Assembly: GCA_035516175.1 (NCBI GenBank)
Contig: DATJAO010000033.1
Span: forward strand, 1-12,429
Reading direction: 5' to 3'
Source of the DNA: DASPSR01 sp035516175
Lineage (GTDB): Bacteria; Nitrospirota; UBA9217
Length of the DNA stretch: 12,429 nucleotides
Shown here: positions 5,971 to 12,429 of the stretch, one piece after another
Layout of the letters: each line of letters starts with the position of its first letter
Numbering within the stretch: position 1 is the first letter of the stretch
The notes under the pieces: generated by a model
The model's database searches: none
What the model saw: only the letters and a program-made list of their open reading frames with translations
Told to the model about the DNA's origin: nothing
Program-made: the position numbers and the translations under genes

Positions 5971-6765
5971 ATGATCAGGCATCTTCGAATCGGTATTGCC
6001 TTCATCGCGGTCGGTGTCATCGCGAGCGGTTGCGTCAGCAGCGGCACGTTTAAAAAGATGGAAGCGGGGAAGAATGAAGAAATCACGACGCTGCAGCAGA
6101 ATAAGGCGGCCCTAGAGGAGCAGAAGAAGACCCTGGAGCAACAGAAGACCGCACTGGAGCAGGACAATGCGACGTTGAAGCAGCAGGTCACGTCCCTGGA
6201 GCAGAAGAACACGGCGATGCAGGAGCAAGTCGGGTCGCTGGAGCAGGAGAAGGCCTCTTTGGTCGCAGCCAGCCAGCAGAGGCAGCAGCAGTACGACGCG
6301 CTGGTGCAGGGCCTCTCTCAGGAAGTGGAGAAAGGCCAGCTCCAGGTGAAGCAGTATAAGAACATGCTTGCGGTGGACCTGGCGGAGCAGATCTTCTTCG
6401 ACTCCGGCAAGGCGACGCTGAAAAAAGAGGGCAAGGAAGTTTTGAAGAAGGTCGGTGGGGCCCTGAAAGGGTATGAGAACAAGATCATCCGGGTCGTAGG
6501 GCATACGGACAACGTACCGGTGGCCAAGTCCCTGCAGGCAACGTTCCCGACGAACTGGGATCTGTCTGTTGCCCGGGCCGCTAACGTCGTCCGTTACCTG
6601 CAAGAGGTCGGTGTTCCACCAGAGCGCATGGTGGCGGCAGGACGAGCTGAATACGATCCTGTAGCTCCCAACGACACGCCTGAAGGTCGCCAGAAGAACC
6701 GTCGGATCGAGATCATGCTGATCGACAAAAACTTGGTGAGCGAAATGACCAAAACAGGAGGCTAA
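5971..6765 (+). CDS. OmpA-family lipoprotein with coiled coil (peptidoglycan-binding)
   Basis: The 264-residue product has a lipobox ending ASGC (lipidated Cys21). A long coiled coil follows at about 30-125, with repeated LEQ/ALEQ/SLEQ heptads rich in Gln, Glu and Lys, and then an OmpA C-terminal domain at about 139-252. The domain shows IFFDSGKATL, VVGHTDNVPV, NWDLSVARAANVVRYL and NRRIEIML. Asp197 and Arg244/245 are the residues expected to hold the diaminopimelate of peptidoglycan. The protein probably tethers the outer membrane to the cell wall, with the coiled coil as a spacer or oligomerisation rod. ATG 5971 is chosen because AAGGAGGG lies 7 bases upstream and the signal peptide starts there; an in-frame open stretch from 5899 lacks such support. 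Confidence 0.9.
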   Translation: MIRHLRIGIAFIAVGVIASGCVSSGTFKKMEAGKNEEITTLQQNKAALEEQKKTLEQQKTALEQDNATLKQQVTSLEQKNTAMQEQVGSLEQEKASLVAASQQRQQQYDALVQGLSQEVEKGQLQVKQYKNMLAVDLAEQIFFDSGKATLKKEGKEVLKKVGGALKGYENKIIRVVGHTDNVPVAKSLQATFPTNWDLSVARAANVVRYLQEVGVPPERMVAAGRAEYDPVAPNDTPEGRQKNRRIEIMLIDKNLVSEMTKTGG

Positions 6766-6770
6766 TGTCG

Positions 6771-6797
6771 CTTCCTTCAGAGGGTGTGGCAAGGAAG
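6771..6797 (+). other. Small hairpin after the OmpA-type gene
   Basis: CTTCCTT (6771-6777) and AAGGAAG (6791-6797) form a perfect 7-bp stem with a 13-base loop, starting five bases after the stop. There is no T-run, so it may act only as a 3' stabilising structure or a weak pause. Confidence 0.3.
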
Positions 6798-6922
6798 TTG
6801 TCGGCCGTCGAGGTGGGCAGGCAATGACAGGCATCGTGGGAACTCTCTAAAGGGTGAAAAATAAATACGCTCTTGGAGAGAAAGAGAAGACATTCAATAA
6901 TGGAGAGATGGAGGGTTCCATA

Positions 6923-7699
6923 ATGAAGAGGGTCATGTATGTGCTTCACTCGCTGCTGCTTATCGCGGCCATGGCGATGACAGCCATTCCCCTTGCCGTG
7001 GCTGCGGAGAAGAGCGCGGTCGGACATGAGTGGTCCTACGAAGGCGAGCACGGGCCTGCGCATTGGGGTGATGTGAAGGCGGATTATGCCGTGTGTAAGA
7101 CCGGGAAGAGCCAGTCCCCAATTGATATCACCGGCGCGGTGAAGGCTGATCTACCGCCGATCCAGTTCGACTATAAGGCCGCTCCGCTCAGGATCATCAA
7201 CAACGGCCACTCAATCCAGGTGAATTATCCCGAAGGGAGTTTCATCATCGTTGACGGGAAACCGTATCAGCTCGTTCAGTTCCATTTCCACCATCCAAGT
7301 GAGGAGAAGATCAAAGGCAAGAGCTTTGATATGGTGGCCCACCTGGTCCACAAGAACGCGGAAGGAAAGCTCGCCGTGGTAGCGGTGCTCATGCAGAAAG
7401 GTAAGGCCAATGCACTCCTGAAGACCTTGTGGGAACATCTGCCCAAGGAAGAAGGTAAGGAAGAGGTCGTAGCGGATGTGACGATCAACCCATCCGGACT
7501 CTTGCCAGCGCAGCGTGGATATTATACGTATACCGGTTCTCTCACCACACCGCCCTGTACAGAAGGCGTCATGTGGCTTGTGCTGAAAACTCCGGTGGAG
7601 ATATCTGACGTCCAGATCGACCGGTTCGCGCATTTCTATAAGCACAACGCGCGGCCGGTCCAACCATTGGACGGCCGGGTCGTTTCAGAAAGCCCCTGA
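6923..7699 (+). CDS. cah: Periplasmic alpha-carbonic anhydrase
   Basis: This enzyme interconverts CO2 and bicarbonate in the periplasm. The 258-residue product has a signal peptide (cleavage near AVAA, about residue 28) and all alpha-class hallmarks: KSQSPIDI at 62-69, proton-shuttle-type His96 in NNGHSIQV, zinc ligands His121 and His123 (QFHFHHPSEE) and His140 (AHLVHK), the gatekeeping Glu127, and SLTTPPCTEGVMW with the Thr that orients the zinc-bound water. Cys58 and Cys212 are placed to form the disulfide usual in bacterial members. Length is typical. GGAGG lies about 8 bases before ATG 6923, which opens the signal peptide; the in-frame ATG 6908 or 6854 would bury it. It probably supplies bicarbonate or CO2 at the cell surface. 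Confidence 0.95.
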   Translation: MKRVMYVLHSLLLIAAMAMTAIPLAVAAEKSAVGHEWSYEGEHGPAHWGDVKADYAVCKTGKSQSPIDITGAVKADLPPIQFDYKAAPLRIINNGHSIQVNYPEGSFIIVDGKPYQLVQFHFHHPSEEKIKGKSFDMVAHLVHKNAEGKLAVVAVLMQKGKANALLKTLWEHLPKEEGKEEVVADVTINPSGLLPAQRGYYTYTGSLTTPPCTEGVMWLVLKTPVEISDVQIDRFAHFYKHNARPVQPLDGRVVSESP

Positions 7700-7744
7700 T
7701 GAGTCCGAGTTCCGCAGCTGTCGCAAACGGGTCCCGCGGACATT

Positions 7745-7806
7745 GTCACTGTGACCTGTCGCGAGTCGTCCCGTGCTGCGGACCAAGGACCGGTCATGGT
7801 GACCGG
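7745..7806 (+). other. Two dyads upstream of the META-domain gene
   Basis: GTCAC-T-GTGAC (7745-7755) and CCGGTCA-TGG-TGACCGG (7790-7806) are near and perfect dyads 34 bases apart. The second, a 7-bp stem with a 3-base loop, ends 7 bases before ATG 7814, covering where a ribosome-binding site should be. Both share the core GTCA/TGAC, so they may be paired operator sites or a translation-limiting hairpin. Not a terminator: no T-run. Confidence 0.4.
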
Positions 7807-7813
7807 ACGTCGG

Positions 7814-8275
7814 ATGATAAGTATGACTAAGAACACTGTCACGGCCGGATATGCTGGCGTGGCGTTCCTGGTCGTAGTAGTTTGCACGCTGCTGTCAATC
7901 GGCGTGCCCGCAGACTGTGCGCTGTCACTCGAGGGACCGACTTGGCTCCTTCTGGAGGTCAAGGGAACGAAGGTCGAGGTCCCGTCTGGAGAGCGGAAGC
8001 CCTTCATCACATTCAACAAGACGGAGGAGCGGGCGACCGGGTATTCGGGGTGCAACGATTTCTTCGGGAGCTACGCGCTGAAGGGTGAGGCTCTCTCACT
8101 CGGCCCTCTGGGCATGACGCGAAGATTCTGCGGGGGTGCGGCAGGCGACGTTGAACTGGCGTTCCTTCAGGCGCTCAGGGAGACCCGAGCCTGGCGGATC
8201 GAGAATGGCATACTGCTCCTTCTTGATGGCACTACAGTTCTTGCTCGGCTCGAGGCGCCCAAAGATGTCAAATGA
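7814..8275 (+). CDS. META/HslJ-domain exported protein
   Basis: From ATG 7814 the product is 153 residues: a hydrophobic signal segment (about 11-33), then one META domain (about 38-150). Diagnostic parts are the N-terminal LEGPTWLLLEV, the core GYSGCNDFFGSYALKGEALS, LGPLGMTRRFC and the C-terminal LLDGTTVLARLEA. The two Cys in the core are the pair often seen in this family. META proteins such as HslJ are small envelope proteins linked to heat or inhibitor tolerance; their molecular job is unclear. The start is uncertain: ATG 7823 and GTG 7751 are also in frame and no strong ribosome-binding site is seen, perhaps because a hairpin covers it. It may be co-transcribed with the carbonic anhydrase gene 114 bases upstream. 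Confidence 0.8.
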   Translation: MISMTKNTVTAGYAGVAFLVVVVCTLLSIGVPADCALSLEGPTWLLLEVKGTKVEVPSGERKPFITFNKTEERATGYSGCNDFFGSYALKGEALSLGPLGMTRRFCGGAAGDVELAFLQALRETRAWRIENGILLLLDGTTVLARLEAPKDVK

Positions 8276-8535
8276 CAGGAAGTTCAATGCGTTACAGATT
8301 CACAGGATTGTTCCGGATCGACAGGAAGGGAGATTCTTTTTTATGAGATGGAGCGTTAGCGGACCGACACCGTGACGGCGATCTGCTTGACCGCTACGCC
8401 GGTCATGGGGGCGCGCGGACCTCAGCTACTGTGCCAACGCAGAGGACACAGGTCCCTCCGGTGATCAGCAGGTCATGACATCTTCAGTCATAGCCGAACG
8501 ACCGACCGATTATAGGTGGGTTGAGGTTTTGTCGA

Positions 8536-9171
8536 ATGCTTATACGGAAGTATATTACAAGAACACTGTTTTCTCTCTTCACCGCGGCGGTGATCCTGCT
8601 GCCGGCGGCATGGTCGGCAGCCGCGGACTTCGAGGTCACACCTTTTGCCGGGTACACCATGGGAGGGGAGTTCCATGATGCCGTTACCGGTAAGTCGCTC
8701 AGCTTCAACGACACGTCGAGCTACGGCATCATGCTGGATTTCAAACAGGCCGAGGACTCCTGAATCGAGCTTTATTACAGCCTCCAGAAGACGAGTCTGA
8801 GGGCAGACCAGGGACCGTTCTTTGGCAACCCCTTGTTCGACGTAAATATCGAATACTTCCATCTCGGCGGGACCTACGGCCAGGCGACCGGCAAGGTGAG
8901 GCCCTTCGTGGTCGGGACCATCGGTGCAACGTATATGGACCCGAAAGGTGCAGGGCTTAACCCGGAAACGAAGTTTTCGCTTAGCCTGGGCGGAGGCGTG
9001 AAGTTCTATTTGTCGGAGCACGTTGGGATCCGGATCGACGCCCGTTGGTTCGGCACGTTCATCGGAGGGAGTGGCTCCGTGTTCTGCTCAGAGGGCAAGT
9101 GCCTGATCAATGTGCAGGGTGATGTGTTGTCCCAGTTCTCGGCGAATGCCGGCGTGATCCTCGCGTTTTGA
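8536..9171 (+). pseudogene. Outer-membrane beta-barrel gene interrupted by one in-frame TGA
   Basis: The frame encodes a signal peptide (cleavage near residue 30), then DFEVTPFAGYTMGGEFHDA and DTSSYGIMLDFKQAEDS, and hits TGA at 8761-8763 (codon 76). Past it the same frame continues without loss for 135 codons: IELYYSLQKT, FDVNIEYFHLGGTYG, VRPFVVGTIGATYMDPKGAG, LSLGGGVKFYLSEHVGIRID and a final GVILAF. The aromatic end and strand pattern are those of a small barrel of about 210 residues. No frameshift is seen, so this is a single nonsense change (such as CGA to TGA), a sequencing error, or readthrough. ATG 8536 follows GAGG by 9 bases. The stretch before it (8276-8535) shows no gene. Confidence 0.75.
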
Positions 9172-9224
9172 GGGCGGAGTTGTTAACAGTCTCAATATCA
9201 TGACGACAGAGCATCTCCCCTTCG

Positions 9225-9262
9225 CGTCATTCCCGCAGAGATTCTGAGCGAGCATCCAGGTG
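9225..9262. repeat. Degenerate REP-like palindromic unit (tentative)
   Basis: GTCATTCCCGC followed after about 10 bases by AGCGAGCATCCAGG resembles the dispersed CATTCCCGC...GCGGGAATCCAG repeats of many Gram-negative genomes, here with the second arm decayed. It lies between the TGA-interrupted barrel and the sigma-54 activator. One copy cannot establish a repeat family. Otherwise 9172-9422 is empty apart from the dyad at 9400-9413. Confidence 0.2.
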
Positions 9263-9399
9263 TAATGAAGTCCATACTGATCTCCGAAGTAGACCATTGG
9301 GGATGATGCATAAGCCGAGGAGAACGGAAGGCCATTCTTTCAGATAGTTTTAAGGGTGGCGGCGCGATCACGGCACGTTCCTGTTGGGCGCAAGATGCC

Positions 9400-9413
9400 A
9401 ACGAAATTTCGGA
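9400..9413. promoter_or_regulatory. Dyad at the activator's own ribosome-binding site
   Basis: CGAAATTTCG (9402-9411) is a perfect 10-bp palindrome that runs into GGAAGGAG, the ribosome-binding site of the activator gene. In the 14-base frame AACGAAATTTCGGA it matches 10 of 14 positions of the palindrome at 11996-12009 (GCCGAAATATCGGC). If the activator binds this motif, occupancy here could repress its own gene. Confidence 0.3.
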
Positions 9414-9422
9414 AGGAGATAA

Positions 9423-11975
9423 GTGACGTTGCAGGAAAATGATCATCCGACAATGGTCCCGTCAGGCGGAGCAGGAGATGCCCTCCAGGGAGAAGGGGAG
9501 TTCCAACGTGGGTTCTATCCCGAACGGCGGAGCTTTGACCGTCTGCTCGTGCCGTTCTCGGTCCGCTGCCTGAACGCTTCATTCGATCAGCTAGACCGGG
9601 AGATCGAGAAGGGCTTGGAGGAGGTAAATTCCTTTTTCGGCGGCGACCGGGTACTTCTCTGGGAATTCTCGGAAGATGGGCAACAAGCGCATCTTACCCA
9701 TTCCTATGCCGGGGCGGGAGCCGAACTGCCGGCGAGATCGTTGCTGCACGAGACCCTTCCCTATATCTTCAACAGGGTCCGCAGCCTCGAGAACATCTGC
9801 GTGTCCCAGCCGGAGGAGCTGCCGAAGGATGCACACATTGACCGGCAGTATATGGAACGGTCCGGGATACGATCATTCCTCGTGATCCCGCTCCTTGTCG
9901 GCGGCTCCCTCCGGGGGGCCCTGAGCCTGGCAAGCATCAGGACCGAACGAGTGTCGTCGAACGAAGATCTGTTCAATTTCCAGCGTATCGGCACGGTCAT
10001 CGCGGGCGTACTCGACCGTAAACGATCTCACGAGATGCTCGAACGTCGGATGCGCTTCGAGACGCTGATTTCGGATCTGTCTGCCCGGCTCATCAAGGCG
10101 CCGATAAGCGAGGTCGATGGGGAGATCGTACAGGCCCTGGCGCAGGTCCGGGAGATCTTTCAGGCAGACCGATGCGGCTTGCTCGGCATCCGTGCCGACC
10201 GTAAATTCTGCTGGGTCACTCATGCCTCGAATGGTGAAGGCATCGAGCCCGTGTCGAGGGATATCAATCTTGCGGACCTGTTCCCGTGGTCCTACGAGAG
10301 GCTTGTTGTTCAGGGGACCAATGTTAATATTCCCCGAATTGAGGAACTGCCGACGGAGGCTGAGAACGAACGCAGATCATGGTCCGCCTTGGGCATCCGG
10401 TCCTCTCTGGCCGTTCCGCTATACGTAGAAGGACGCGTCTCGTCCTTGATCGTGCTCAATGCCGTGCGCGGGGAGCGTTCCTGGCCCGAGGAATTCGTTC
10501 CGCGGCTGCGGCTGCTGGGGGAGATATTAGTGAATGCGCAGGAACGTCGGAACGCCGACGTAGCTTTGCGCGGGAGTGAGGAGCGGTTCCGGCAGGTGGC
10601 AGAGAACGTCAGCGATTTTATCTGGGAGGTTGACGCGAAAGGCTTCTACCGCTATACGAGTCCAGCCGTCGAGAAGATCCTGGGCTACGCTCCCGATGAG
10701 CTGATCGGGAAGATCCATTTCTACGATCTATTTGCTCCGGATATCAGGGAAGAGCTAAAGGCAGCCGCGTTCAACGTATTTGCTGTGAAGGCGTCATTCC
10801 GGTCATTCCCCAATCCAAATGTGAGCAAAGATGGAAAGATCGTGCATCTGGAAACAAGTGGAGTACCTGTGCTGGACGAAGCCGGAAATATTATAGGATA
10901 TCGCGGCTCTGATACAGACGTCACCGAGCGGAAGCGGATGGAGGAGGAGCTGCAGACGCGACTCCAAGAGATAGAGCAGCTCAAGCAGAAGATCGAGAAG
11001 GAGAACCTCTATCTGCGGGAGGAGGCCTTGCTCCTCTTCGAGCACGGCGATATCGTCGGCGAAAGCGCTGCGATGAAGGCCGTCCTGGCCCAGGCAGAGC
11101 AGGTGGCCCGGACGGACTCCACGGTCCTCATTTCGGGCGAGACCGGCACAGGCAAGGAGCTGCTGGCGAGGGAGATCCACAACCTGAGTTCGCGGAAGGA
11201 CCGGCCGCTGGTGACGGTGAACTGCGCTTCCCTGCCGCCCACGCTGATCGAGAGCGAGCTGTTCGGCCGGGAAAAAGGCGCCTATACCGGCGCCTTGACC
11301 AGAATGGCCGGCCGGTTCGAGGTTGCCGACGGATCGACCATCTTTCTCGATGAGATCGCGGAACTTCCGCTTGATCTGCAGAGCAAGCTGCTCCGGGTCA
11401 TCGAGGAGGGCGCGTTCGAGCGGCTGGGGTCGACGAAGACCATCCACGTCAACGTGCGCATTATCGCGGCCACCAACAGGGACCTGTCGCACGAAGTACA
11501 GCAAGGCGCCTTCCGGGAGGACCTGTACTACCGGTTGAACGTGTTCCCCATCACAATCCCGCCCCTCCGTGCGCGTACGGAAGACATTCCGCTTCTGGTC
11601 TGGTCGTTTGTCCGGCACTTGGAGAAGAAGATGGGCAAGCAGATCAATAGCATACCGAGGCGGAGCATGGAGTCATTACAGGGCTATTCCTGGCCGGGCA
11701 ACGTTCGGGAGCTCAGGAACGTGATCGAACATGCGATGATCGTCACCCGCGACAAGACCCTTAATCTACGCGCACCGGCTGTTTCCGTTGCCGAAAAGAC
11801 CGAAGACAACGGATTCGAGCTTGAGGCCGCCGAGCGCAGGCACATCCTAACAGTACTTCAGAGGAGTGGTTGGCGAATCAATGGTGCGGGAGGTGCTGCT
11901 GAAGCACTCGGCCTCAAACGCACAACGCTTCAATCGAAAATGAAGAAGCTTGGTATCGAACGTCCCGCCAACTAG
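9423..11975 (+). CDS. Sigma-54-dependent activator, GAF-GAF-PAS-AAA+-Fis type
   Basis: An 850-residue cytoplasmic enhancer-binding protein that would drive RNA polymerase-sigma-54 in response to a small-molecule or redox signal. Domains: GAF 1 (about 45-200), GAF 2 (about 212-375), PAS (about 383-502, with GSEERFRQVAENVSDFIWEV and YRGSDTDVTERKR), a coiled-coil linker (about 503-535), AAA+ domain (about 543-770) and a Fis-type helix-turn-helix (about 800-846, INGAGGAAEALGLKRTTL). Key motifs are Walker A GETGTGKE (572-579), the sigma-54 contact loop GAYTGA (619-624, Tyr variant of GAFTGA), Walker B with Asp643/Glu644, sensor I ATNRD, Arg698 in FREDLYYRLNVF, and WPGNVREL (757-764). All catalytic parts are present. 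No receiver or membrane segment, so it is a one-component sensor. GTG 9423 follows GGAG by 4 bases; TTG 9429 is an alternative. Confidence 0.95.
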   Translation: MTLQENDHPTMVPSGGAGDALQGEGEFQRGFYPERRSFDRLLVPFSVRCLNASFDQLDREIEKGLEEVNSFFGGDRVLLWEFSEDGQQAHLTHSYAGAGAELPARSLLHETLPYIFNRVRSLENICVSQPEELPKDAHIDRQYMERSGIRSFLVIPLLVGGSLRGALSLASIRTERVSSNEDLFNFQRIGTVIAGVLDRKRSHEMLERRMRFETLISDLSARLIKAPISEVDGEIVQALAQVREIFQADRCGLLGIRADRKFCWVTHASNGEGIEPVSRDINLADLFPWSYERLVVQGTNVNIPRIEELPTEAENERRSWSALGIRSSLAVPLYVEGRVSSLIVLNAVRGERSWPEEFVPRLRLLGEILVNAQERRNADVALRGSEERFRQVAENVSDFIWEVDAKGFYRYTSPAVEKILGYAPDELIGKIHFYDLFAPDIREELKAAAFNVFAVKASFRSFPNPNVSKDGKIVHLETSGVPVLDEAGNIIGYRGSDTDVTERKRMEEELQTRLQEIEQLKQKIEKENLYLREEALLLFEHGDIVGESAAMKAVLAQAEQVARTDSTVLISGETGTGKELLAREIHNLSSRKDRPLVTVNCASLPPTLIESELFGREKGAYTGALTRMAGRFEVADGSTIFLDEIAELPLDLQSKLLRVIEEGAFERLGSTKTIHVNVRIIAATNRDLSHEVQQGAFREDLYYRLNVFPITIPPLRARTEDIPLLVWSFVRHLEKKMGKQINSIPRRSMESLQGYSWPGNVRELRNVIEHAMIVTRDKTLNLRAPAVSVAEKTEDNGFELEAAERRHILTVLQRSGWRINGAGGAAEALGLKRTTLQSKMKKLGIERPAN

Positions 11976-11976
11976 C

Positions 11977-12010
11977 GCCGATATTGCGTCAAAATGCCGA
12001 AATATCGGCA
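11977..12010. promoter_or_regulatory. Paired upstream activator sites (palindromes) for the sigma-54 activator
   Basis: TGCCGAAATATCGGCA (11995-12010) is a dyad with 6-bp arms around AATA. Its reverse complement contains GCCGATATTTCGGC, and GCCGATATTGCGTC (11977-11990) matches that at 12 of 14 bases. The two centres are 19 bp apart, about two helical turns, as expected for adjacent dimers of a Fis-type activator. They begin two bases after the activator's stop. The outer arms GCCGATATT/AATATCGGC (11977-11985, 12001-12009) also form a 9-bp inverted repeat, but no T-run follows, so I prefer binding sites to a terminator. A further GAATATTC lies at 12018-12025. Confidence 0.5.
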
Positions 12011-12082
12011 GTCTTCGGAATATTCTCTCCTTAACAGAAATAACAATTATTAATAAAAGTAATTAATTAATAACCTGTTGCC

Positions 12083-12093
12083 TCAATGAGTTT
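12083..12093 (+). promoter_or_regulatory. Possible IHF-like site between activator sites and promoter
   Basis: TCAATGAGTTT matches the core TCAA-N4-TT of the IHF consensus, missing some flanking bases. It sits between the paired palindromes and the sigma-54-like promoter, after a very AT-rich stretch (12041-12075) that could bend. The match is weak and could be chance. Confidence 0.2.
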
Positions 12094-12107
12094 GGTGTAT
12101 TCTACCA

Positions 12108-12123
12108 GGGCATGCTTTTCGCA
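12108..12123 (+). promoter_or_regulatory. Putative sigma-54 promoter (-24/-12)
   Basis: GGGCATGCTTTTCGCA compared with TGGCACG-N4-TTGCA keeps the critical GG (12109-12110) and GC (12121-12122) with the exact 10-base spacing, and has three mismatches in the 12 informative positions. Transcription would start near 12134, giving a leader of about 127 bases before ATG 12261. The paired palindromes would lie at about -131 and -150, a usual distance for enhancer sites. No equally good sigma-70 promoter is seen here. Confidence 0.45.
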
Positions 12124-12260
12124 CTATTATATATAGAAACTTCTCACTTTTTTTAATCCGTAACAAAACAAATTAAATAACCGATGTCTGTCTGATGGAG
12201 AAAGTCAGTTCTTCGTATTACGTGCAGGCCGTGAATAAAATCACGCCCAAGGAGATGCCC

Positions 12261-12429
12261 ATGATCCACTCAACGGTGAGGATTGTGACCGATGCAGGAA
12301 AGCGGGAAGAAGCATTTGCGATCCTCCGTTCTATGGCCGAGCGGACCAGGGTCGAGTCCGGCTGCATCACCTGCCGGATATACCGGGACGCGCAGGAAGA
12401 GCGCTCGATCATGCTCGAGGAGATATGGA
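12261..12429 (+). CDS. ABM-type (YgiN-like) monooxygenase, N-terminal part, cut by window end
   Basis: The first 56 codons read MIHSTVRIVTDAGKREEAFA, then ILRSMAERTRVESGCITCRI and YRDAQEERSIMLEEIW. This is the antibiotic-biosynthesis-monooxygenase (ABM) fold: a first strand, a helix over which R-S-M-A-E-x-T-R-x-E-x-G-C is spread, and a second strand ending in xxxLxEIW. Family members are small dimeric proteins of about 100 residues, including quinol and polyketide monooxygenases and heme-degrading enzymes; the substrate cannot be told from this part. AAGGAG (12249-12254) lies 6 bases before ATG 12261. ATG 12255 and ATG 12195 are in the same open frame but lack a fitting ribosome-binding site. 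Position after the sigma-54-like promoter suggests control by the upstream activator. Confidence 0.8.
   Translation, partial: MIHSTVRIVTDAGKREEAFAILRSMAERTRVESGCITCRIYRDAQEERSIMLEEIW

Noticed and set aside
6112..6834. Long Leu/Arg-rich minus-strand frame
   Set aside because: It mirrors the Gln/Glu-rich coiled coil of the OmpA-type gene; the composition is a by-product of the coding strand.
8276..8535. Possible gene remnant between the META gene and the interrupted barrel
   Set aside because: All three plus frames and the minus frames gave only short, motif-free peptides and no convincing promoter or hairpin.
8761..8763. TGA read as a sense codon by a variant genetic code
   Set aside because: Four genes in the window end with TGA at well-supported C-termini, including the carbonic anhydrase and META genes, so a genome-wide reassignment is unlikely.
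10803..11618. Long minus-strand frame inside the activator gene
   Set aside because: It lies wholly opposite the AAA+ domain, which has every catalytic motif; high-GC third positions explain the openness.
11977..12009. Rho-independent terminator after the activator gene
   Set aside because: The 9-bp inverted repeat is AT-rich at its inner end and has no T-run after it. The two 14-base units match each other, which better fits protein-binding sites.

Overview
This looks like chromosomal DNA from a Gram-negative, environmental-type bacterium. Nearly every intact product has a signal peptide or lipobox, or is predicted to be an outer-membrane barrel, and there is a sigma-54-dependent activator. 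The moderately high GC of the genes, the AsmA-like and OmpA-like families and the GAF/PAS sigma-54 activator would fit Desulfobacterota (delta-proteobacterial) or Nitrospirota lineages. That assignment is a guess from gene content; nothing here fixes the taxon. No rRNA, tRNA, CRISPR array or phage gene was seen.

Layout. Positions 1-1118 are a decayed, AT-richer junction. They hold the tail of an unidentified upstream gene, a truncated IS110-family transposase on the minus strand with its 5' flank, and the broken 3' end of a DUF1254/DUF1214-type gene. Next come a small exported helical protein (1119-1613) and a gene-poor stretch with two long inverted repeats (1614-2104). A minus-strand outer-membrane barrel (2105-2911) follows, then the C-terminal relic of a lipoprotein, then two tandem lipoprotein genes of that same family (3265-3888, 3890-4543). 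A deletion-bearing AsmA-like pseudogene lies on the minus strand (4578-4980) and keeps a good promoter.

From 5215 onward all genes are on the plus strand. They are a periplasmic protein with two tandem copies of one small beta domain, an OmpA-type peptidoglycan-binding lipoprotein with a long coiled coil, a periplasmic alpha-carbonic anhydrase with all catalytic residues, a META/HslJ-domain protein, an outer-membrane barrel gene interrupted by one in-frame TGA, an 850-residue GAF-GAF-PAS-AAA+-Fis sigma-54 activator, and the start of an ABM-type (YgiN-like) monooxygenase cut by the window end.

Two themes stand out. First, gene decay: at least five remnants or interrupted genes (IS110, DUF1254, lipoprotein tail, AsmA, TGA-interrupted barrel) lie among intact envelope genes. 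Second, a possible self-contained regulatory circuit at the right end. The sigma-54 activator is followed by two matching 14-bp dyads (GCCGATATTTCGGC type), then a -24/-12-like element about 105-125 bp further on, then the monooxygenase gene. A weaker copy of the dyad sits at the activator's own ribosome-binding site. This is the most testable new observation in the window.
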